The notes: a model not told the origin generated them from the letters alone. A DNA stretch of 16,869 nucleotides from CAZHGD01 sp964531735 (GCA_964531735.1 CAZHGD010000160.1:1-16869); one strand, 5' to 3'; counted from the first letter of the stretch, positions 1-6,792 are shown. Numbers and translations are program-made.

Positions 1-20
1 CCGGTGCTGGTCCGGCGATC

Positions 21-55
21 GCCCCTCGATACGGCGCTACGCGCCTACTCGGGGC
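21..55. repeat. REP-like imperfect hairpin
   Basis: An outer 5-bp stem (GCCCC at 21-25 with GGGGC at 51-55) encloses an inner perfect stem GGCGC/GCGCC (33-37 and 41-45) with a TAC loop. The CTCGATAC...TACTCG frame resembles repetitive extragenic palindromes common in high-GC bacteria, especially actinobacteria; that resemblance is from memory. It lies downstream of the GH87-like gene and could be an intergenic REP or the terminator of a gene outside the window. Confidence 0.4.
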
Positions 56-117
56 AAGCCCGAGGAATGGGCCGGAATCACTGTGGTGTGGTACGAGGAC
101 CACGGTTGTGACAGCGT

Positions 118-143
118 CGCCGGCCCCGCGAGCGGGGCCGGCG
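118..143 (-). terminator. GC-rich hairpin after the GH87-like gene
   Basis: A perfect 11-bp stem (118-128 with 133-143, loop CGAG) begins 5 nt past the stop codon of the minus-strand GH87-like gene. No T-run follows on the minus strand, so it is not a textbook intrinsic terminator, but its position and stability suit transcript ending or 3'-end protection. The rest of 1-148 holds no gene that I can support. Confidence 0.5.
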
Positions 144-148
144 ACGGT

Positions 149-1933
149 CTATTGGGGCCGTCCCGCGCGGAACTCGAAGCCGCGCGGCCCGCGCCGCGCC
201 GTGGCGGCCGGGTCGGACAGTTGGAGGCGCGTGCCCTCTTCGGCCAACCAGCCGAGCGCCCGTTCGGTGGCGTACAGGCCGCAGTTGCCCGTGCCCTTGA
301 TGAACGTGTTCTGGAAGTACACCTCGACCATCGGCTGCCGCTGCCGCGCGTAGGTCTCCACCAGCACACCCGAGTAGGTCGGGTCCTCAACCAGGTTGCG
401 CTGGAACCGCAGGTTGCGCACCGGGCCCATGGCCGCGTCGCCGATCAGGCCGACGGCGCCCATCGGGCGCTGGTAGGCCAGCCCGCCGCAGCGCACGAAG
501 GCGTTCTGCTCGATCAGCATCGGCGTCTGGTCATCGAACGGATGGCCCGGGAAGGTGCCGGCAAAGCGCAGCCCGCCGTCGGCCAGGGAGTCGGTGACCA
601 GGTTGTCGGCGATGCGGTGGCCACTGCCGCCGAAGATGCCGATACCGGCGCCACGGAGCGTGTTCTCGATGGTGTTGGCGCGGAACACGTTCTGGCGCGT
701 TGGCGGCATCTGGTTGCGCTTGGCCGACCAGCAGGCCACCGCATCGTCCAGGTTGTTGCGCAGATGGCACTGCTCGACCGTGCTCAGCCGCGTGCCGACA
801 CACAGGTTGATGCCGTCGGCGTAAGTGTTGCGGAAGCGGCATTCGGCAACGAGCAGGCCCTCGGTCACCTCCTGGTGCGCCGGATCGTAGTCGGCGATCC
901 AGGCGCCGGCGCCGACATGCTCCACCCAGACGCGCCGGAACTCGGAGCCGGGCCCGTACCAGCCGGTGAAGGCCCGCGTGTCGTCGCGCGAGGTGGCGGT
1001 GCTCTCCAGCATCAGGTCGAGCACGCGCACGCGCCCACCGCCACCGTGCAGACCGGTGTACTTCGGCGGCTGGCCGTTCGGCAACGCGTAGCGCAGCGTG
1101 GTGTGCCACTGCCCCGCGCCCTGCAGCGTCACGGCGCTCAGCGGCAGCGGACCGGACAGGCGATAGGTGCCGGGCGGCAGGTAGACCCCGGTGCGGGCGG
1201 CCTTCGCGGCGGCCACGCAGGCGGCCAGCGGCGGCAGGTTGTCCTGGTCGCCGCCCGGCACGGCGCCGTAGGCCGGGTCGGTGGCGTCCAAGTAGCCAGT
1301 CGGCCTGGCCACCGGCGGCGGCAGCGGCTCGGTCTCAACCAGGTCGAGGTAGAGCCACGCACTGGCCGTCTCGGCACCCATGGCGATGGTCACGGTCGCG
1401 CCGGCCGGCAGCGGCGCGGACAGCGTGAAGCGGGCGTCGTCGAAGCGCAGGCGGGCCAGCGGGCCGACATAGCCCGGGCTGGGCGGCGTGTTGCTGAACA
1501 CCCCGTTGTTGACCGCCTCGTCGCCGTACTGCCAGGCATGACGCGAGGTGATCGGGACACTCAGGTCGCGGCCACCGGCGGTGACGCGCAGCCGGTCGTC
1601 CCGGCCGCCGCCGGTCGGCGCGTCGGGCATCGCGTAGCGCAACACGATCGCCTGCGCGGCGGCGTGCAGCGTGAACGTGACCCCGTCGCCGCGCGCCTGG
1701 AGTTGCACGCACTGCCGACCGGAGCTTTCGGCGGCGAAGGTGCCGCGCTCGCGCGAGGGCGGTGTGATGGTGGCGCCGCCGCTCAGCCGACCGGCTTCGG
1801 CTTCGTAACGGGTCCAGGGCACCGTCGCCCCGCAGCCGGCGGCCGACGTCAGATAGCCGTCCACCACCTCGCCACGGCCCGCGCTGCTGATCAGGACCAG
1901 CAGGGCCAGGCCGCCCCACCGCGGACTCGTCAA
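149..1933 (-). CDS. secreted GH87-like right-handed beta-helix protein (alpha-1,3-glucanase/mycodextranase type)
   Basis: 594 aa with an N-terminal signal peptide (hydrophobic residues 7-17, cleavage near 21). Residues about 38-203 look like the carbohydrate-binding beta-sandwich found with mycodextranases: YEAE at 43-46, then a GTFAAESSGRQ stretch near 64-74. Residues about 210-560 are a pectate-lyase-like parallel beta-helix with many short Asn/Gly-rich rungs. The NTYADGIN motif puts Asp at 373, and NNLDDA puts Asp pairs at 396-397. That 23/24-residue spacing equals the Asp1045/1068/1069 triad I recall for the GH87 alpha-1,3-glucanase AglFH1. Predicted role: hydrolysis of an extracellular alpha-glucan. 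The start is TTG at 1933, with GGAG 6 nt upstream, and overlaps the stop of the YpdA-like gene (TTGA). Only one CBM is visible, fewer than in many GH87 enzymes. Substrate is inferred. Confidence 0.82.
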   Translation of the reverse strand: MTSPRWGGLALLVLISSAGRGEVVDGYLTSAAGCGATVPWTRYEAEAGRLSGGATITPPSRERGTFAAESSGRQCVQLQARGDGVTFTLHAAAQAIVLRYAMPDAPTGGGRDDRLRVTAGGRDLSVPITSRHAWQYGDEAVNNGVFSNTPPSPGYVGPLARLRFDDARFTLSAPLPAGATVTIAMGAETASAWLYLDLVETEPLPPPVARPTGYLDATDPAYGAVPGGDQDNLPPLAACVAAAKAARTGVYLPPGTYRLSGPLPLSAVTLQGAGQWHTTLRYALPNGQPPKYTGLHGGGGRVRVLDLMLESTATSRDDTRAFTGWYGPGSEFRRVWVEHVGAGAWIADYDPAHQEVTEGLLVAECRFRNTYADGINLCVGTRLSTVEQCHLRNNLDDAVACWSAKRNQMPPTRQNVFRANTIENTLRGAGIGIFGGSGHRIADNLVTDSLADGGLRFAGTFPGHPFDDQTPMLIEQNAFVRCGGLAYQRPMGAVGLIGDAAMGPVRNLRFQRNLVEDPTYSGVLVETYARQRQPMVEVYFQNTFIKGTGNCGLYATERALGWLAEEGTRLQLSDPAATARRGPRGFEFRAGRPQ

Positions 1934-2919
1934 CGCGCTCTCCCGCGGGTGATGGCCGCCACGATCCGCGCCCCGTGCAGCCGGCCGTTCTCGATGAAGA
2001 TCTCGTGGCCCACATTGCCGGCGCAGATGCAGCCGGCCACATAGACGCCGGGCACGTTCGATTCGTGCGTCTCGAGGTCGAGGCTCGGCCGCTTGCTCTC
2101 GAAGTCGTAGGCCACGCCGAACCAGTGGAACAGGTCGAGCTTGGGCTCATAGCCGGTGAGCGCCAGCACGAAGTCGGCCGGGACGGTGACGTGCTGGTCG
2201 TCGGCCAGCCGGAGACGCACCGTGTCGGCGCAGATCTCCTCGACCCACGAAGGCAGGTAAGCCTTGATGGAGCCCGCGGCAATGCGGTTGTTCAGGTCGG
2301 GCGCAATCCAGTACTTCAGCCCGGAGAATTCCGGCCGCCGGTAGCTCAGCGTCACCCGGCCGCCGGCGCGCCAGATGAGCAAGGCCGCTTCGGAGGCCGA
2401 GCCCTTGCCGCCGACCACCAGCACATCGCGCCCGTGGTAACGCTCGGGCTCGTCGAAGAAGTGCGACACGTGCGGCAGCTCTTCGCCGGGCACACCGAGC
2501 CAGTTCGGCGCGTCGTAAGCGCCGAAGGCCAGGACCACCTGCCGAGCCTGCCAGGTCTCCTCGTGGCCGACGTGCGAGCGGGTCCGCAGGCAGAAGCCCT
2601 CCGTGGTCGCCTGCGCCCCGACCACTTCGCGCCAGGTCTGCACGTTGAGCCCGCGCGCCCCGGCCACGCGGGTGTAGTAGGCCACGGCATCGCGCCGCGT
2701 CGGCTTGGCGCCGCTGCACAGCAGCGGGATATCGCCGAGTTCGATCAGCTCGGGCGTCGAGTAGAAGACCATGCCGGACGGATAGCGGCGGATGTTGTCC
2801 GCCACGCTGCCGCGCTCCAGCACGACATGGCTCAGCCCGGCATCGCGCGCGGCCAAGGCGGTGGCCAGTCCGGCCGGGCCGGCCCCGATGATGGCGAGAT
2901 CATAGACTTGCGACGGCAT
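1930..2919 (-). CDS. YpdA-family FAD/NAD(P)-dependent oxidoreductase
   Basis: 329 aa two-Rossmann flavoprotein of the YpdA (Bdr, bacillithiol disulfide reductase) family. It has an FAD-binding GAGPAG motif at residues 12-17, a family-typical FYSTPELIELG stretch, KPTR near 72, a second nucleotide motif GGKGSAS at 170-176, and a C-terminal VAGC...NVGHEIFIENG block. The Cys that sits at position 14 in Staphylococcus YpdA (GGGPCG) is Ala16 here, so bacillithiol disulfide reduction is doubtful; another thiol, quinone or sugar-linked redox role is possible. ATG 2919 is preferred because GGGAAGTGA lies 5 nt upstream; GTG 2928 is an alternative with that site too close. The stop overlaps the start of the GH87-like gene, so the two are cotranslated. 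No bacillithiol synthesis genes are in the window. Confidence 0.88.
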   Translation of the reverse strand: MPSQVYDLAIIGAGPAGLATALAARDAGLSHVVLERGSVADNIRRYPSGMVFYSTPELIELGDIPLLCSGAKPTRRDAVAYYTRVAGARGLNVQTWREVVGAQATTEGFCLRTRSHVGHEETWQARQVVLAFGAYDAPNWLGVPGEELPHVSHFFDEPERYHGRDVLVVGGKGSASEAALLIWRAGGRVTLSYRRPEFSGLKYWIAPDLNNRIAAGSIKAYLPSWVEEICADTVRLRLADDQHVTVPADFVLALTGYEPKLDLFHWFGVAYDFESKRPSLDLETHESNVPGVYVAGCICAGNVGHEIFIENGRLHGARIVAAITRGRAR

Positions 2920-2939
2920 CTTGGTCACTTCCCTGGCAT

Positions 2940-2968
2940 ACTGTGCGAGAAGGACGGGGCGCTGTCAA
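2940..2968 (-). promoter_or_regulatory. candidate sigma70 promoter for the YpdA-like/GH87-like pair
   Basis: On the minus strand a perfect TTGACA lies at 2968-2963, 17 nt before a poor -10 (CACAGT, 2945-2940). The predicted start would leave a leader of only about 15 nt, so the -10 is uncertain. It sits in the 79-bp divergent gap shared with the plus-strand hydrolase. Confidence 0.3.
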
Positions 2969-2998
2969 ATGCGTGCCGCCCCGAGTGGAGTTGGTGTG

Positions 2999-3868
2999 AT
3001 GCGGGTGTCGTGGCGTACCGTGGGACCGGGCTTGCTGTGGATCGTGTCTGCTGTGTCCGCTGGCGCGGCGCCCCCACCGCCACCCGACGTGGCCAACCTG
3101 CCCTACCGCTCGGGCGCCGAACTGACCGACTACCAACGCGAGCGCTGCCAGCTCGATCTGTTCTGGCCCGCGCCGAAGACACCCGGCTTCGCCACGTTGG
3201 TCTGGTTCCACGGTGGCGGGCTGACCGCCGGCACCAAGAACGACGGCTTCACCCGCGGCATCTGCCGCTCACTGGCCAGCGCCGGCGTGGCGGTGGCGGC
3301 GGTCAACTACCGGCTCAGCCCGAAAGTGACCTACCCGGCGTACATCGAGGATGCCGCCGCCGCGGTGGCCTGGGTGCGCGCGCACATTGCCGAGTACGGC
3401 GGCGCGCCCGAGCGGGTGTTCGTCGGCGGGCACTCCGCCGGGGCCTATCTGAGCGCGATGCTCGCGATGGACCCGCGCTGGCTGCAACGCCACGGGCTCA
3501 AGCCGACCGACTTGGGCGGCTACATCCCGGTGAGCGGTCAGATGACGACGCACTTCACCGTGCGCAAGGAGCGGGGCATCGCCAGCAACTGCGTCATCGC
3601 CGACGAGGCGGCGCCGATCTACTACTCGCGCAAGGACACGCCGCGCCTGCTGGTGGTCTGGGCCGACCGCGACTTTCCGGCGCGGTGCGAGGAGAACGCC
3701 TACTTCGTGGCGGTGCTGAAGGTGGCCGGCTGCACCAACGTGACCGGCCTGATGGTGCCCGGCCGCGACCACGGCAGCATCGCCGGTGGCATCACCAGGG
3801 ACGGTGACCCGGTGCGGCAAGCGATGTTGGCGCTGATGGGCGTGACGGCACCGGCGGCGAAGCCGTAG
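2999..3868 (+). CDS. secreted alpha/beta hydrolase (esterase/lipase-like)
   Basis: 289 aa with an N-terminal signal peptide (hydrophobic residues about 9-22, cleavage near AGAA 21-24). The fold is that of carboxylesterase/BD-FAE-like alpha/beta hydrolases: oxyanion-hole HGGG at 71-74, nucleophile elbow GHSAG with Ser146, acid Asp225 (or Asp223) in WADRD, and His258 in RDHGS. The catalytic triad is therefore intact. Likely role: hydrolysis of an ester, perhaps acyl groups on a polysaccharide, in the periplasm or outside; substrate unknown. The frame is open from 2921, but the ATG at 2999 is chosen because GGAG lies 8 nt before it and the signal peptide starts there. It is divergent from the YpdA-like gene. 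Confidence 0.85.
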   Translation: MRVSWRTVGPGLLWIVSAVSAGAAPPPPPDVANLPYRSGAELTDYQRERCQLDLFWPAPKTPGFATLVWFHGGGLTAGTKNDGFTRGICRSLASAGVAVAAVNYRLSPKVTYPAYIEDAAAAVAWVRAHIAEYGGAPERVFVGGHSAGAYLSAMLAMDPRWLQRHGLKPTDLGGYIPVSGQMTTHFTVRKERGIASNCVIADEAAPIYYSRKDTPRLLVVWADRDFPARCEENAYFVAVLKVAGCTNVTGLMVPGRDHGSIAGGITRDGDPVRQAMLALMGVTAPAAKP

Positions 3869-3908
3869 GCATCCGCCCGCCCATCAGCGTAGCATTCGCC
3901 CGCTGGGT

Positions 3909-3978
3909 GGCACTGGCAACTTGCTGCCAGTGCCGTGGCCGACAGCTCCGCTGCTGCACTGGCAGCAAGCTGCCAGTG
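3909..3978. repeat. pair of inverted REP hairpins (BIME-like)
   Basis: Hairpin 1 is a perfect 10-bp stem, GGCACTGGCA (3909-3918) with TGCCAGTGCC (3925-3934). Hairpin 2 is a perfect 10-bp stem, CACTGGCAGC (3957-3966) with its complement (3969-3978). Read on the minus strand, hairpin 2 nearly equals hairpin 1, including the GGGTG lead-in, so the two form an inverted pair separated by about 22 nt. This is the layout of REP/BIME elements mobilised by RAYT transposases; no RAYT gene is in the window. It may also end transcription of the hydrolase gene. The remainder of 3869-4112 holds only the ORF remnant listed next. Confidence 0.7.
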
Positions 3979-3987
3979 GCACCCGTC

Positions 3988-4116
3988 GGTCGTCGGGCTG
4001 TACTGCACTCGCGAAGGAGTTGGCCGGTGCCCGGCCGCAACGAGTGAGGCGCTCGCTTCGGCCGCCTCACGGCGCAGCGCCGCCACCAGACTGGCGCGCT
4101 TCTCCTCCTCAGTCAT
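3988..4116 (-). pseudogene. short ORF coupled to the nucleotidyltransferase, probably truncated
   Basis: An ATG at 4116 overlaps the TGA of the nucleotidyltransferase gene (ATGA), the usual sign of translational coupling. The first 30 or so residues (starting MTEEEKRASL, Ala/Glu-rich helix) look like real protein. The frame then runs into the REP pair, where it encodes repetitive Ala/Ser/Cys sequence, and continues antisense to the hydrolase gene as far as 3700. I read it as the 5' remnant of a partner gene cut by the REP element. MNT nucleotidyltransferases are often followed by a HEPN protein, but too little is left to assign one. It could also be a chance frame. Confidence 0.3.
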
Positions 4117-4460
4117 GCCACCATCACCCCGTCGCTCTCGACCGCCTGATGGACGGGCAGCACCGTGACCACGCCGCTCTCCCAGTCGGCGCGGTCATGG
4201 ACGAGCAGCTCAATGATCACCCCGTGCTCGATCTCGACCGGCACCAACGCGTTGGCCAACTCACCCCGCTGCCACGAGGTCAGCTTGCGGGCCGTCAGCA
4301 CCAAGGGGTCAATGTCGGAGTCGGGGCGATCGTCGCCGCGTGCCTTCGAACCGAACAGAATGACCCGCTCGACCGCGAAGCGCTCCTTGAGGAGGCGTGC
4401 CGCCGCTTCGACCGCGGCCCGGTCCGGCGCGCTCAGGCTCACTTCGACCAGCCGCCTCAT
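4113..4460 (-). CDS. MNT-type nucleotidyltransferase domain protein
   Basis: 115 aa, the normal size for a minimal nucleotidyltransferase (NTP_transf_2, DNA polymerase beta superfamily). It carries the GS motif in FGSKARG (Gly37-Ser38), two metal-binding acids Asp49 and Asp51 in DSDID, and a third acid, Glu84, in IIELLV. All catalytic elements are present. Such proteins transfer AMP or another nucleotide to protein or small-molecule targets, and many are antitoxins that modify a HEPN partner. The ATG has a strong GGAGGA 7 nt upstream. Its stop overlaps a short broken ORF, so if this was a two-gene toxin-antitoxin or defence module, the second half appears lost. It is followed by REP repeats, which suggests an unstable locus. 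Confidence 0.85.
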   Translation of the reverse strand: MRRLVEVSLSAPDRAAVEAAARLLKERFAVERVILFGSKARGDDRPDSDIDPLVLTARKLTSWQRGELANALVPVEIEHGVIIELLVHDRADWESGVVTVLPVHQAVESDGVMVA

Positions 4461-4489
4461 CAGGCCGTCCTCCGCCCGCTCTCAGCGGC

Positions 4490-4495
4490 ATTCTA
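4490..4495 (-). promoter_or_regulatory. candidate -10 element for the nucleotidyltransferase gene
   Basis: TAGAAT on the minus strand (5 of 6 matches to TATAAT) lies 29 nt before the ATG at 4460, a good distance given the GGAGGA between them. No clear -35 is visible 16-18 nt upstream. The gap 4461-4571 holds nothing else I can identify. Confidence 0.25.
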
Positions 4496-4571
4496 CCCCA
4501 CGTCCTCGGGGATATGCCTCTGACGGGCGGGCCAGCGCTACTGCCGTGACGGACCTCGACGAGCCCTCGCC

Positions 4572-5588
4572 TCAGGCCATCCGTTCCAGCCGGTCAATCG
4601 GGTACCGACCGCGCACCGGCCGGCCCTGGAAGTACTCGTCCAGCCCTTCCATGACCAGATCGCCCACCAGGAAGCTGCCGTAGAGACCAGTGCCGGCGCG
4701 GTGCGGCATGATCCAGACGTTCTCGCAGCGGCGCAGCGGATGATCAGCCGGCAGCGGCTCGGGCTCGGTCACGTCGAGCGCGATCTGGAAGCGGTTCTCC
4801 TGCGCGGCGGCCAGCAGCGCGTCGGGATCCAGCGCGCGCGGGCGCGCCGTGTTGATGAACACCGCGCCGTCGCGGATCTGCGCGAACTCGGCCGCGCCGA
4901 TCATGCGGTCGGTCTCGGGCGTCTGCGGGTGGTGCATCGAAATGATGTCGCTGCGCGAGAGCAGTTCGTGCAGCGCGCACTGCTCCACGCCCAGGCGGCC
5001 CGCTTCGTAGGCGCTCAGGTACGGGTCGTAGCAGAGCACGTGGCAGCGGAACGGGCGCAGCATGTCGACCACCATGCGCCCGATGGCGCTGGCCGAGACG
5101 ATCCCGACGGTGGCGCCCAGCAGGCCCTGCGGGTCGCGCGGAATGCCCGGCAGGCCCCAGGCGCCTTCGCGGCAGCCGTTCCAGTAGGTGCCCCAGCGCC
5201 GCGACAGGGCAATCATCAGGCCGACGGTGGCCTCGGCCACGTTGATGCCCAGGCCGATCTGGCCACAGACCACGGTGACGTCGTTGGCCATCAGCGTCTG
5301 CGGTGTGTCATCGGGGAAGAAGTGCTTCACGCTGCCGGCCATGTGGCCGAAGAAGCGACACTCGGGATGGGCCTGCCAGAACGCCGTGGGGAACGCCGGC
5401 GCGCCCCAGACGGTGATCACCGCGTCGAGCTGGCGACCGGCGGTCAACGCCATGAGATCGTCGGTGGTCGGGCGCGAGGTCGGCTCGATCACGTCGTAGA
5501 GCTGGAACAGGCGCTCCTGTTCGCTGGGTCGGAAAGTGACGGAGAAGTCCTGGCGCGGCATGGCCAGCAGAATGGTGCGCTTGCTCAT
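4572..5588 (-). CDS. D-isomer specific 2-hydroxyacid dehydrogenase family protein
   Basis: 338 aa, the family's usual length. It has the catalytic Arg249 (INTARP), Glu277 (DVTEPE) and His296 (MPHRAG), and Asp188 at the end of the second Rossmann strand, where Asp normally favours NAD(H). It should interconvert a 2-oxoacid and a D-2-hydroxyacid in the cytoplasm; the substrate cannot be read. The dinucleotide loop is odd: VGIVSASAIG (161-170) has Ser at the first two glycine positions of GxGxxG. I chose ATG 5588, where AAGAGAG precedes by about 9 nt, rather than ATG 5636, which has no ribosome-binding site. It lies 71 nt downstream of the EI24-like gene and may be the last gene of that run. A small 6-bp hairpin (5618-5632) lies in the gap. 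Confidence 0.87.
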   Translation of the reverse strand: MSKRTILLAMPRQDFSVTFRPSEQERLFQLYDVIEPTSRPTTDDLMALTAGRQLDAVITVWGAPAFPTAFWQAHPECRFFGHMAGSVKHFFPDDTPQTLMANDVTVVCGQIGLGINVAEATVGLMIALSRRWGTYWNGCREGAWGLPGIPRDPQGLLGATVGIVSASAIGRMVVDMLRPFRCHVLCYDPYLSAYEAGRLGVEQCALHELLSRSDIISMHHPQTPETDRMIGAAEFAQIRDGAVFINTARPRALDPDALLAAAQENRFQIALDVTEPEPLPADHPLRRCENVWIMPHRAGTGLYGSFLVGDLVMEGLDEYFQGRPVRGRYPIDRLERMA

Positions 5589-5659
5589 CGGGGAACGCTC
5601 TCTTACGGCTTCCAGGTCGGCGGGAGCCGCCGGCATGGTGACCCATCAAGCCCGGAGCG

Positions 5660-6436
5660 TCAAGAGGGCGGCGGCAGCAGTCGACCGGCGTCGGACAGGT
5701 CGAGCACCAGCAGCGTTCCCGCCACCACGGCCACCGGCATGGTCAGCAACTGCGCCAGCGGCACGCCCATCAGCACCATGGTCGCCAGGCCCAGCCCGAT
5801 CAGCGGCCACGGTGTGGCGCGCACCTGCCGCCACCGTAGGAACCCGCGCAGCCGTCGACGCCAGAGCGCCGAACCGGCCATGCCGACGCCCGCGAAGGCC
5901 GCGGCCACCAGCCCGCTGCACAGACCGTGCGCCGCCGAGCCCACCACCGGCACCAGGTGCAGCGGCAGCAGCGCGATCAGCAGGACCAGGCCCAGCGCCA
6001 GGTCCATCAGCACCTCGCGCAGCGCCACCAGCAGATCGGAGACGAACCCGAGCAGCGTCAGGCGCTCCTCGGTGACCGGGCGCCCCAGGGCGGCTTCGGC
6101 GGCCTGGCTGAGCAGATCGACGAACGGCGCGGCGATGAGGTTGGAGCCCAGCAACGCCGCCACCGCGCTGAGCAGCACGAGCAGTACGGCCACCAGCCAA
6201 TGGGCCAGCGAGAAGGCGCCGGCGGCCCAGCGCGAGGCGCTGGCCGGTCCGGCCCAGAAGTGGTGCAGCAGACCGCCGCTGTAGCGCACCGAGAGCCACA
6301 CCAGCAGCGCGAACAGCGCCAGCGAGAGCGCCGCTGGAATCACCGCCAGCCGGCACAGCCGGCCGTGCCGGGTATACAGCCCGACGGCCCGCGGCACCGT
6401 GGCCACTCCCTGCCAAAGCTCGCCCAGGACGCTCAC
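5660..6436 (-). CDS. EI24/CysZ-like multi-pass membrane protein
   Basis: 258 aa, highly hydrophobic, with membrane segments at roughly 29-52, 75-102, 138-162, 165-190 and 210-245. The family mark is the LIAAPFVDLLSQAAE stretch near 100-114, as in CysZ and other EI24-domain proteins. CysZ is a sulfate permease in proteobacteria, but most EI24 proteins outside that group have no known substrate, and no cysteine-synthesis gene lies nearby, so I do not assign sulfate transport. GTG 6436 is chosen because AGGGAG, which overlaps the stop of the lipoyl-domain gene, lies 6 nt before it; TTG 6442 would abut that site. It is separated by 10 nt from the lipoyl gene and belongs to the same operon. Confidence 0.8.
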   Translation of the reverse strand: MSVLGELWQGVATVPRAVGLYTRHGRLCRLAVIPAALSLALFALLVWLSVRYSGGLLHHFWAGPASASRWAAGAFSLAHWLVAVLLVLLSAVAALLGSNLIAAPFVDLLSQAAEAALGRPVTEERLTLLGFVSDLLVALREVLMDLALGLVLLIALLPLHLVPVVGSAAHGLCSGLVAAAFAGVGMAGSALWRRRLRGFLRWRQVRATPWPLIGLGLATMVLMGVPLAQLLTMPVAVVAGTLLVLDLSDAGRLLPPPS

Positions 6437-6446
6437 GGCCAACTCC

Positions 6447-6779
6447 CTACCGGCGGCGCAGGCGACCGTTCACCCCACGCGGCGGCGGGGCCGCCGCGCG
6501 CTCGCGTTCGGCGCGGGCCAGCAACGGCCCGATGTCCTCGCCCGGCTGCCCCAGCACGCCCAGGATGGTGTGTGGCGGCGCCATCTGGCCCGGTGTGACC
6601 ACCACGGCCAGCAGCCGTCCGGCCACCTGCGCGGGCATCTCGAACACGGCCTTGTCGTGTTCGACGCGGACCAGCGACTGCCCTGCCGCCACCGCCTCGC
6701 CGACCTGCGCCAGCCACGCCGCCACGCGGGCGGGAGTGCCCTCGGGATCGAACTGCGGCATCAGGATCTCGAGTGCCAT
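6447..6779 (-). CDS. stand-alone lipoyl (biotinyl/lipoyl attachment) domain protein
   Basis: 110 aa consisting almost wholly of one lipoyl domain of the 2-oxoacid dehydrogenase E2 type (residues about 2-78). The swinging-arm lysine is Lys43 in the turn EHDKAVFEMP, which matches the lipoyl DKA motif rather than the biotin MKM motif. A Pro/Arg-rich tail (about 85-110) follows. There is no E3-binding or acyltransferase domain, and no E1, E3 or lipoate ligase gene in the window, so its partner enzyme is unknown. The ATG at 6779 has GGAG 4 nt upstream and begins 13 nt after the rRNA methyltransferase stop. It could be an E2 remnant or a free carrier protein; lipoylation itself is inferred. Confidence 0.82.
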   Translation of the reverse strand: MALEILMPQFDPEGTPARVAAWLAQVGEAVAAGQSLVRVEHDKAVFEMPAQVAGRLLAVVVTPGQMAPPHTILGVLGQPGEDIGPLLARAERERAAAPPPRGVNGRLRRR

Positions 6780-6792
6780 GGGGCTCCGGGGT

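Noticed and set aside
83..2044. A 653-codon plus-strand open frame opposite the GH87-like and YpdA-like genes
   Set aside because: It is the antisense image of GC-rich coding DNA: Arg/Gly/Ala/His-rich, no recognisable domain, and the minus strand carries clear family motifs and ribosome-binding sites.
1975..3807. A 610-codon plus-strand open frame
   Set aside because: It runs antisense to the YpdA-like gene and then out of frame through the hydrolase gene; its composition is non-protein-like.
5646..6416. A 256-codon minus-strand frame overlapping the EI24-like gene
   Set aside because: It is a shifted frame giving Gly/Ala/Arg-rich sequence; the chosen frame has membrane helices and the APFVDLLSQ motif plus a well-placed start.
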